Source: an uncultured Eubacteriales bacterium (lineage in GTDB: Bacteria > Bacillota > Clostridia > Peptostreptococcales > Anaerovoracaceae). From it: DNA of 21,819 nucleotides. Under the pieces are notes generated by a model. The model searched no databases and was not told the origin of the DNA. It was given only the letters and a program-made list of their open reading frames with translations. The stretch spans positions 1 through 21,819 of the forward strand of contig UQXL01000033.1 of the NCBI GenBank assembly GCA_900545135.1, read 5' to 3'. Shown piece by piece: positions 15,224 to 21,819 of this stretch (position 1 is the stretch's first letter; every line of letters begins with the position of its first letter). A program made the position numbers and the translations under genes.

Positions 15224-15973
15224 ATGGAGGTTGGATTCAAGTCCGATAAGGGGCTTAGGCGAAGCAATAACGAAGACGCATGCTTCGTGCTGCTGCCGGA
15301 CAACGTATATCTGGTGGCAGACGGAGTGGGAGGCGGAAACGCTGGTGAAATCGCCAGCAGAACGGCTGTAAACGAGATAGCCGGCTACATAGCAAGCAAT
15401 CCTATAGAACATGCGACCAACAAATATGCAGTGGTCAATTACCTGCAGGACTGCATTGACAAGACCAACGAGAAGATCTTCAACCAGGCGCTTAAATACG
15501 AAGAAAACAAAGGCATGGCTACGACCCTTGCCATCGTGTACGCCAAGGAGGGAAGAGCTTATATAGCCAACATAGGCGACAGCAGAGTTTACCTGTACAG
15601 AGATGAAGAACTGACACAGCTCACTGAGGACCACACTTACGTGAACACTCTGCTCAAGGCAGGTATAATTTCAAAAGAACAGGCTGAGGTGGACGAGAGA
15701 AAGAATGTTATCACCAAGGCTCTGGGGGCCGAGGATACGGTCGAACCGGATTTCTTCCAGGTAAATATCATGGAAGGCGACATATTTCTGATATGCACAG
15801 ACGGCCTTTATGACGAAGTCGACAGCAAGGAAATGATAGACGTTCTCAAGGAAAACGGGTCTATGTCTGATGTTTGCAATAAGATGATAGAAAAAGCTAA
15901 CAACAACGGCGGACATGACAATATTACGGTTATATGCCTTAGGGTAACGGAGGAAGATATTCATGAGCAATAG
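15224..15973 (+). CDS. prpC: PP2C-family serine/threonine phosphatase PrpC (Stp)
   Basis: 249 residues. Removes phosphate from proteins phosphorylated by PrkC, and from the kinase itself. Metal-binding motifs are intact: RSNNEDA (D18), VADGVGGG (D33), GDSRVYL, CTDGLYDEV (D about 193) and GGHDNIT (D about 232). AAGGAGG overlaps the rsmB stop. Its last 11 bases overlap the start of prkC. Confidence 0.96.
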   Translation: MEVGFKSDKGLRRSNNEDACFVLLPDNVYLVADGVGGGNAGEIASRTAVNEIAGYIASNPIEHATNKYAVVNYLQDCIDKTNEKIFNQALKYEENKGMATTLAIVYAKEGRAYIANIGDSRVYLYRDEELTQLTEDHTYVNTLLKAGIISKEQAEVDERKNVITKALGAEDTVEPDFFQVNIMEGDIFLICTDGLYDEVDSKEMIDVLKENGSMSDVCNKMIEKANNNGGHDNITVICLRVTEEDIHEQ

Positions 15974-17756
15974 ATTATTAAAAGGAAGATATGAACTGAT
16001 AGAAAAAATCGGCGAAGGCGGTATGGCCATAGTCTATAAAGGCAAAGACAGGTTTTTAAACAGATATGTGGCCATCAAGATCCTGCGCCCTGAGTTCATC
16101 AAAGACGAAAAATTCATCGAAAACTTCAGAAAGGAATCCCAGGCGGCCGCAGGCCTTTCCCATCCCAATATAGTCAACGTTTACGACGTGGGAGAAGAAG
16201 GAAACATCCATTTTATAGTGATGGAACTGATAGACGGTAAGAGCCTGAGCCAAGTCATAGAGGAAGAGGGGAGACTCGACTATAAGGAAGCCATCAGCAT
16301 AACCAAGCAGGTGGCCTCAGCCCTTAGTCTGGCCCACAGTAATCAGATAATACATAGGGATGTCAAACCCCATAATATTCTGATTACCAGCTCCGGAACA
16401 GCTAAGCTTGCAGACTTCGGTATAGCCATGGCCGTCAGCAAGGAGAGCATCGCAGAGGGCAAAGAAAAGATCATGGGCTCTGTCCACTATTTCTCGCCTG
16501 AACAAGCAAGAGGTGCTTACGTAGATGAAAGATCAGACATCTATTCCCTTGGCATAGTTCTCTATGAAATGCTGACGGGTAAAGTGCCTTTCGACGGCGA
16601 TAACCCGATAAGCATAGCGCTGATGCACATAAACGATGAAATTCCTCCGGTTTCAAAAGAAGTCGCAGGCATACCGCCTCAGCTTGAAAAGATAATAGAA
16701 AAGGCCACGGACAAGTATCAGACCAACAGATACGCCTCCGCCGACGAAATGATAGAGGATCTCGACAATATAGACTTCATAACGAAGGTGATGGGAAGTT
16801 CAGTATTTGCAGATAAAGGCGAGAGCAAAAAAGCCGATGACGATGATGCGGAAAGCTATTACAGAGCCATAGAAGAAAACAGAAATTCAGAAGTAAAGAA
16901 AAAGAAGAAACCTGTAAACAAGACTAAGATATTCATAATAGCAGCCGCTGTCGTGATAGTAATAGCAGGAGTAATAGGTTTCGGAGCCATGATGGGCTGG
17001 TTCAGCGGCAGCAGCGATGAAATAAAAGTCCCTGATTTTGCCGGAAAAACCCTGGAAGAAGCCCAGGCAGAGGCTGAAGAACTAGGACTCAAGATCGAAG
17101 AGGGAGACGAAGTATACAGTCCTGATCAGGAGAAAGGCCTCATCACTTCACAGAGTCCAAGCGCCGGTTCCATGGTCAGCGAGGGACGTGTCATCACTGT
17201 AAATATCAGCCTTGGCAAGAAAGACGGAGTCGTTCCGCGTATAATAGATATGGACTACAAAGCTGCCGAAGAATATCTGCAGAGCTTCGGCTTTGAACTG
17301 GGAATAGTAAAGACTGTCACAAGCACCAAGCCTGAGGGCGTCATAGTATCCCAGTCCATAGACGCAGGCACCACAGCCGATTCAGGCACCAAGATAGACG
17401 TCGAGATAAGCGACGGCAAAGGCAAGGAAATGGTACAGGTTCCGTCAGTAGTGGGAAAAGACGTGGATATCGCCAAATCAGAGCTGGATAAGGCAGGCTT
17501 TAAGATCTCCGGAATTTCATACGAAGAAAATGCTTCGTATCAGAAAAACCTGGTCATCAGGATAACCGACGAATCCGGAAAGGAGGTTTCTGCAGGCAGC
17601 GAGCTTGAAGAGGGAAGCAATATAAATATCATAGTAAGCAAAGGCTCAGAGACCAGCGTAACCCCTGAACCGGATCCAGAACCAGACGATGATTCAGGCA
17701 ATGGAGATTCAGAAAACGGCAGCGAAACGACAGGCGACAATTCATCACAGGAATAG
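15963..17756 (+). CDS. prkC: PASTA-domain serine/threonine protein kinase PrkC
   Basis: 597 residues. Membrane kinase that senses peptidoglycan fragments or lipid II and phosphorylates cell-wall, division and dormancy-exit targets. Cytoplasmic kinase domain (about 8-270): GEGGMAIVYKG (17-27), ATP lysine K39, HRDVKPHN (131-138, D133), DFG (151-153) and SVHYFSPEQARG. A basic linker is followed by one helix (about 322-343), then three extracellular PASTA repeats (about 351-418, 420-486, 489-559) and an acidic Asp/Glu/Ser/Pro tail (560-597). The start overlaps prpC by 11 bases, so kinase and phosphatase are made together. Confidence 0.97.
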   Translation: MSNRLLKGRYELIEKIGEGGMAIVYKGKDRFLNRYVAIKILRPEFIKDEKFIENFRKESQAAAGLSHPNIVNVYDVGEEGNIHFIVMELIDGKSLSQVIEEEGRLDYKEAISITKQVASALSLAHSNQIIHRDVKPHNILITSSGTAKLADFGIAMAVSKESIAEGKEKIMGSVHYFSPEQARGAYVDERSDIYSLGIVLYEMLTGKVPFDGDNPISIALMHINDEIPPVSKEVAGIPPQLEKIIEKATDKYQTNRYASADEMIEDLDNIDFITKVMGSSVFADKGESKKADDDDAESYYRAIEENRNSEVKKKKKPVNKTKIFIIAAAVVIVIAGVIGFGAMMGWFSGSSDEIKVPDFAGKTLEEAQAEAEELGLKIEEGDEVYSPDQEKGLITSQSPSAGSMVSEGRVITVNISLGKKDGVVPRIIDMDYKAAEEYLQSFGFELGIVKTVTSTKPEGVIVSQSIDAGTTADSGTKIDVEISDGKGKEMVQVPSVVGKDVDIAKSELDKAGFKISGISYEENASYQKNLVIRITDESGKEVSAGSELEEGSNINIIVSKGSETSVTPEPDPEPDDDSGNGDSENGSETTGDNSSQE

Positions 17757-17762
17757 TCAAGT

Positions 17763-18635
17763 ATGAAAGGTTTGATAGTAAAAGGAATAGGCGGATTTTA
17801 TTATATTCAGACTGAGGCTGGGCTGATAGAAGCCAAAGGCCGCGGTATATTTAAGAAACAGGGTATAACTCTGTGCGTAGGAGACGAAGTGGAAGTGACT
17901 CTTCTTGATGACACCGGTGGAAAAGGCGTAATAGAAGAGATATATCCGAGAAAAAACCATTTCATCCGTCCACCAATTGCCAACATAGACATTTTTGCGG
18001 TGGTCTTCGCAGCCCGCAGCCCGAAGCCCAACTATCCTGTAATAGATAAGTTCCTTATTGCAGCGGAAATCCACGATATAGAGCCTGTGATATGCATAAA
18101 CAAATGTGATCTCGTATCAGATTCCGAAGCAGCGGAGATAAAAGCCATTTATGAAAATGAATATAAGGTCATATTAGTGAGCAGTAAGACAGGTCAGGGC
18201 ATTGAAGAGCTTGAAAATACGATAAAAGGGCGAAAAACAGCTCTGGCCGGGCCTTCAGGAGTAGGAAAGTCGTCGATATTGAATCTTCTCCATCCCAAGG
18301 CTGAAATGGAAACAGGAGAAGTGAGTCATAAGACGCAGCGAGGAAAGCATACGACAAGGCATGTGGAAATTTTCAGCGCAGAAGGAGGAGGGCTCATCTT
18401 CGATACGCCGGGCTTTACATCTTTTGAACTGGGAGACATCGATGAATCAGAGCTGGCTCATTATTACCGTGAATTCGGCAAGTATGACAGCCAATGCAGA
18501 TATGACGACTGCAGACATCTCAAGGAACCCCAGTGCGCCGTCAGAGCTGCCGTAGAAGACGGCCGCATACATCCCTTGAGATACAAGTCTTACGCAGACA
18601 ACTATGAAGAGCTTAAAGGCAGGCGTAAATATTAA
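17763..18635 (+). CDS. rsgA: Ribosome small-subunit-dependent GTPase A
   Basis: 290 residues. Circularly permuted GTPase that checks late 30S maturation. An N-terminal OB-fold is followed by the G motifs in permuted order: NKCDLV (G4, about 113), GPSGVGKS (G1, about 162), DTPGF (G3, about 213), then the zinc finger C-x4-C-x-H-x5-C (CRYDDCRHLKEPQC, about 244-257). The ribosome site is weak (AGGAA inside the end of prkC), which suggests partial dependence on upstream translation. Confidence 0.96.
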   Translation: MKGLIVKGIGGFYYIQTEAGLIEAKGRGIFKKQGITLCVGDEVEVTLLDDTGGKGVIEEIYPRKNHFIRPPIANIDIFAVVFAARSPKPNYPVIDKFLIAAEIHDIEPVICINKCDLVSDSEAAEIKAIYENEYKVILVSSKTGQGIEELENTIKGRKTALAGPSGVGKSSILNLLHPKAEMETGEVSHKTQRGKHTTRHVEIFSAEGGGLIFDTPGFTSFELGDIDESELAHYYREFGKYDSQCRYDDCRHLKEPQCAVRAAVEDGRIHPLRYKSYADNYEELKGRRKY

Positions 18636-18691
18636 ATTTTAGCCAGCGGACAGTTTACTGATAAATACAAAAGAAAAGGCGAGGAAGAAAT

Positions 18692-19348
18692 ATGGATAAG
18701 TTTAAACTGGCGCCGTCATTATTATCGGCAGATTTCTCCAACTTGGGAAATTCTGCTTTAGAAGCTGAAAAGGGCGGAGCAGACTTGCTGCACGTTGACG
18801 TGATGGACGGCCACTTTGTTCCCAACATAAGTTTTGGTTCTGCCGTCATGAAGAGCTTGAACGATATCACTGCACTAAATTATGATGTTCACCTGATGAT
18901 TGAAAATCCCGGAGATTATATCGAAGATTTTGTATGTGAAAAGACTGAATACATAACGGTTCATCAGGAGGCCTGCCTCCATGCACACAGGATACTGCAG
19001 AAGATAAGGAGTCTTGGCGTAAAGGTCGGAATTTCACTCAATCCGGCAACACCGCTGTGCATGCTGGAGGAAATTCTGACAGATGTCGATCTCGTGCTCA
19101 TAATGTCCGTGAACCCGGGGTTCGGAGGGCAAAAGTTCATTCCATCTTCTCTCGATAAGATAAAGAGACTTGCTGAAATTAGAAGAGAAAGAGATCTCGA
19201 TTTTCTTATAGAAGTTGACGGCGGCGTTACTTTAGAGAACGCTTCAGACATAGCGCGCGCTGGCGCTGACATTCTCGTCGCCGGTTCCGCCGTGTTCGGT
19301 GCAAGCGATGTCGCTGCGAGGACGAGAGCTTTTAAGGAATTGAAATAA
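18692..19348 (+). CDS. rpe: Ribulose-phosphate 3-epimerase
   Basis: 218 residues, normal length. Interconverts ribulose 5-phosphate and xylulose 5-phosphate in the pentose phosphate pathway. TIM-barrel landmarks: LLSADFSNLG (9-18), HVDVMDGHFVPNISFG, DVHLMIENP, MSVNPGFGGQKF, EVDGGV and AGADILVAGSAVFG. GAGGAAG precedes the ATG. Last gene of the cluster before a strong terminator; the thiN-like gene that often follows elsewhere is absent because the accessory region begins here. Confidence 0.97.
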   Translation: MDKFKLAPSLLSADFSNLGNSALEAEKGGADLLHVDVMDGHFVPNISFGSAVMKSLNDITALNYDVHLMIENPGDYIEDFVCEKTEYITVHQEACLHAHRILQKIRSLGVKVGISLNPATPLCMLEEILTDVDLVLIMSVNPGFGGQKFIPSSLDKIKRLAEIRRERDLDFLIEVDGGVTLENASDIARAGADILVAGSAVFGASDVAARTRAFKELK

Positions 19349-19397
19349 ACTTAAAATTGTTTATATTGAACTGAACTGATTATTACGATAGTGATTG

Positions 19398-19422
19398 AGG
19401 CGGCTTGAGGCCGCCTTTTTTT
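19398..19422 (+). terminator. Strong intrinsic terminator of the long gene cluster
   Basis: AGGCGGC (19398-19404), loop TTGAG, GCCGCCT (19410-19416), then an unbroken T-run to about 19422. It lies 50 bp after rpe. Confidence 0.92.
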
Positions 19423-19427
19423 ATTAT

Positions 19428-19642
19428 GGGTATATAAGCCCAGCCAAGCACGCTGGAAGCGTGAGAGGCAAAAAACCACCCGCTATGCGGGTGCGCGTCA
19501 GCGGTTATACCCAAAAACTCCCCAAGCTGATACAATGATGTTGTTCAGGCTTCATTGCAATCAGAAAGGAGAGTTTATGGCTAATAAAAATTATAGTCTT
19601 GCACATACAAGAGTACAGTTTGCAAGGAACTACACAGGGTAG
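19428..19642 (+). mobile_element. IS200/IS605-like left end (remnant)
   Basis: Three nested stems: outer GGGTATA/TATACCC (19428-19434/19506-19512), CACGCT/AGCGTG (19449-19454/19458-19463) and CACCCGC/GCGGGTG (19477-19483/19487-19493). A hairpin of the CCACCCGC-TAT-GCGGGTG kind before a gene beginning MANKNYSLAHT is what IS200 elements carry as I know them. The rest of the transposase and the right end are missing, replaced by recombinase-bearing DNA. Confidence 0.5.
19577..19642 (+). pseudogene. First codons of an IS200-type transposase, truncated
   Basis: ATG behind GAAAGGAG encodes 21 residues starting MANKNYSLAHTR and stopping at TAG 19640. IS200 TnpA proteins are about 130-150 residues and often begin this way, but the sequence diverges after about 11 codons. 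The rest appears to have been lost at the junction with the flanking element. A short unrelated peptide cannot be excluded. Confidence 0.4.
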
Positions 19643-19645
19643 GTA

Positions 19646-19673
19646 TCTGACGGGAGGTGTGCCGCCCGTCAGA
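19646..19673. repeat. Hairpin at the end of the recombinase gene, near the probable element end
   Basis: TCTGACGGG (19646-19654) pairs with CCCGTCAGA (19665-19673), 9 bp, overlapping the recombinase stop. Read on the minus strand it lacks a T-run, so it is a weak terminator at best. It may be part of the attachment-site region. Confidence 0.5.
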
Positions 19674-21167
19674 TTTTCCATGTAATGTTCAAGCTGTCGC
19701 TTGTGGCGGCTACGGTGGTAATCATCAAGTCCACCACCCGCCGCTTATCGTCAAAGGACACGCTGTCCCATGTGTCGAGGTAACCGGAAATCTGATTGAT
19801 CTGTTCCGGGCTGATGGCCTCCACCGTCAACTCCGCTATCTGCTTCACAAGTTTCTGCTTGCGTCCGTCCAGTTCCGCTATCTTCACATTCACATAGGAG
19901 AGCAGGACATTGTTTGCCCCTGTCAGACTGTCCACCAGCTTTTCAATCTCGCTGTCCACATGGAGAAGCTCCACTTGCAGGGCGGCGATTTTCGGGTTGG
20001 CCTTTGACGCTTTCTTCCTGCCCGTCAGCGTCTTGTGATTTTCCAGCTTCTTCACCATCTGCTGATAGACCACCGCTTCCAGTTCGGAAGTGATGATTTT
20101 CCCACAGCCCGGACAGCTTTTATTGTCCAGCCGTTTCGTACAGCGGAGATATTGCCTGCCGGACGGATTGAAGATACTCATAAGCGCATATCCGCAGTTC
20201 CCGCACTTGATTTTCCCCGCCAGCCATGTGTGGGTAGCTTTCCGGGCGGACTGGATTTTCATGTTGTTCATCAGCTTCTTGCGGCACGCCAGCCAGATAT
20301 CGGAGGGGACAATGCCCTCATGGGGAGCCAGCATCAGCATTTGGTCTTTCAAGTCATTTTTCTTACTGGCCTTTACATCCCGCCCTTGGTACAGATAACA
20401 CCCGTTCATTCCCGTAAAGTCAGCGGCGTCATTGATAATAACCGTTCCCTGGCTTTTGAAAAATTCATAAATATCAAGGTCAGCCCTGACATAAATGGGA
20501 TTGCACAAAGGGCTTGCGAGTGCCGGACGGGAAAAATCCTTAATACCATGCTCCGCAAATGCCGGACAATATCGCCGTAGGAGGTTCCCGGCTCGGCGTA
20601 CATCTCAAACATCAGTTTGACCTGTTCCGCTTCTTCTGGACTTGCCACTAACTTCTTTGTATTGATACCATCTATCCTGATTGGCTCCGTGTGAAACCCA
20701 TAGGGAGCCTTGCCGCCCATGCGGAAACCCTTTAGGCTTCGGGAGTAGTAGGAATCGGCCACCCGCTTCTGTATCGTTTCCCGTTCAAGCTGGGCGAACA
20801 CGATACAGATGTTCAGCATAGCCCGCCCCATCGGAGTGGAGGTATCAAACTTTTCCGTAGAGGACACAAACTCCACATTGTACTGCTGGAACAGCTCCAT
20901 CATATTGGCAAAATCCAAAATGGAACGACTGATACGGTCAAGTTTGTAAACAATGACCTTTGCAATCAAGCCCCACTTAATATCCCGCACCAGTTCTTGA
21001 AACTTCGGGCGGTCTGTGTTTTTGCCGCTGTACCCTTTGTCTGTGTATTCCTTGCAGTTCCCTCCTTTCAATTCGTATTTGCAAAACTCAATCTGGCTTT
21101 CAATGGAAATGCTGTCCTTTTTGTCTACCGATTGCCTTGAGTAGATCGCGTCTATTCTGTTATTCAT
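19669..21167 (-). pseudogene. Large serine recombinase broken by a single-base frameshift
   Basis: Site-specific recombinase of the resolvase/invertase superfamily, the type that integrates mobile elements. The 5' part (21167 to about 20550) has the catalytic domain: YSRQS (nucleophile S13), YSGKNTDRPKFQ, YKLDRISRS and AQLERETIQKR. The 3' part, in another frame from about 20550 to 19669, continues the recombinase domain, a zinc ribbon (KCGNCGY, LRCTK, SCPGC) and a coiled coil. Adding one base near 20546-20550 restores a single frame of 499 residues (HLRSM then GIKDFSRP). AAGGAG precedes the ATG and a promoter is present. It is either inactivated, a sequencing error, or less likely a programmed frameshift. 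Confidence 0.85.
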
Positions 21168-21199
21168 GTTGTCGCTCCTTTTCTTAAAAAAGAAACGGA

Positions 21200-21243
21200 G
21201 CTGCTGACACTATGATTATACCGCCAGCAGCCCCGCAAATCAA
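21200..21243 (-). promoter_or_regulatory. Promoter of the recombinase with an inverted repeat around the -10
   Basis: On the minus strand TTGATT (21243-21238), 17-bp spacer, TATAAT (21220-21215). Seven-bp arms GCTGCTG (21200-21206) and CAGCAGC (21225-21231) bracket the -10, suitable for a repressor operator. The downstream arm is followed on the minus strand by CCGTTTCTTTTTT, so the same stem could end transcripts coming from the gene upstream. Confidence 0.65.
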
Positions 21244-21261
21244 CGATGGCTTCGGAAAACC

Positions 21262-21819
21262 TTACGCCCCGGCTTCCTCACTTTTCCGTTTGTCGGCGTA
21301 CTTGCGGAACACCTCATAAAGCTGTTGTTCCAGTTCCCGGCGTTTGGCCGCTTCCTGCTCCGGCGTGAACACCGGGGAGAGGTTTTCCAGCGTGATTTCC
21401 TTCCCTTGAAAAGTTACGATCTCTGTTTCCTTTTTGTATCTGATACTTATAAAATCACCTTTCCTTTCCATAATGCCGCCCCCCCGTTTCAGTTCTGCCA
21501 GCACTTCCGGCGGAATACGGTCAACCAGCCTTTGCATATTTTCCAGTTCGCTTTCCAGCTTTGCCCGCTCCATGCGGTCTTTGATTTTGCCGCTTTCGCT
21601 GGCCTTTGCCCTTGCTTCCAGCTTTTCATTTTCCGATGACAGGTCTCTTATCGTGACTTTGTACTTTTTCAGTTGCCCGGAGAAGTTTTCCATCTGCGGA
21701 AACCATTTTTTCAGTAGGGAGAGGACTTCCTCTTTCTTCTTCCCGGCGTTCAGCGGGTTAATGCCGTCAAGGGCGGCTTCAATGGCTCTGGCCTGTTTGG
21801 AGAGGGAAACCGCCTGTTT
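21262..21819 (-). CDS. C-terminal end of a probable mobilisation protein (MobV/Pre-like), partial
   Basis: 185 residues are visible and the frame stays open to the window edge, so the start lies beyond 21819; the internal ATG at 21693 is not the start. The segment is highly charged and helical, with a clear coiled coil (KKYKVTIRDLSSENEKLEAR and following), then PPEVLAELKRGGG and a basic/acidic tail ending SEEAGA. It looks like the C-terminal region of plasmid-recombination/relaxase proteins of Firmicute mobile elements, but the diagnostic N-terminal histidine motifs are outside the window. It lies just upstream of the recombinase, a normal arrangement for an integrative mobilisable element. 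Confidence 0.6.
   Translation of the reverse strand, partial: KQAVSLSKQARAIEAALDGINPLNAGKKKEEVLSLLKKWFPQMENFSGQLKKYKVTIRDLSSENEKLEARAKASESGKIKDRMERAKLESELENMQRLVDRIPPEVLAELKRGGGIMERKGDFISIRYKKETEIVTFQGKEITLENLSPVFTPEQEAAKRRELEQQLYEVFRKYADKRKSEEAGA

Overview
The window looks like a chromosomal segment of an anaerobic Firmicute of class Clostridia. The grounds are the def-fmt-rsmB-prpC-prkC-rsgA-rpe gene order, AGGAGG ribosome sites, CCA-encoding tRNA genes, and a dockerin/cohesin pair with cadherin-like beta-sandwich domains. A place near the Anaerovoracaceae/Peptostreptococcales is a guess from protein style only.

Layout. (1) 1-657: six tRNA genes (Asn, CAT, Trp, Pro, CAT, Phe) ending in a terminator. 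(2) 658-1672: mostly non-coding, with one small membrane protein on the minus strand. (3) 1673-5459: thymidine kinase, then a secreted N-acetylglucosaminidase with a C-terminal dockerin, then a membrane-anchored protein with a cohesin-like domain. The last two look like a made-for-each-other pair that would dock a wall hydrolase on the cell surface. (4) 5526-6467: a TIGR01212-family radical SAM protein on the minus strand. (5) 6468-7785: 1.3 kb without a credible gene but full of structure. It holds two promoter-overlapping palindromes with compensating arm changes, an array of AATGTTGnCAAAATT motifs in inverted pairs 33-34 bp apart, a third promoter-like site, and about 570 bp of degenerate ~35-bp tandem repeats. 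(6) 7786-19348: a long plus-strand cluster queH-asnA-priA-def-fmt-Zn protease-rsmB-prpC-prkC-rsgA-rpe, closed by a strong terminator. (7) 19428-21819: the start of an accessory region. It has an IS200-like left end, a serine recombinase broken by one missing base, and the C-terminal end of a probable mobilisation protein running off the window.

How the genes fit together. The long cluster joins replication restart (PriA), N-terminal formyl-methionine handling (Fmt adds the formyl group, Def removes it), rRNA and ribosome maturation (RsmB, RsgA) and cell-wall signalling (PASTA kinase PrkC and its phosphatase PrpC). QueH finishes queuosine at position 34 of GUN-anticodon tRNAs, and the tRNA-Asn(GTT) at the left edge is such a substrate. 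The usual rlmN between rsmB and prpC is absent.

The best candidates for something undescribed are the dockerin/cohesin hydrolase pair and the structured 1.3-kb region before queH, above all its paired-motif array. All assignments come from reading the sequence; no database search was run.
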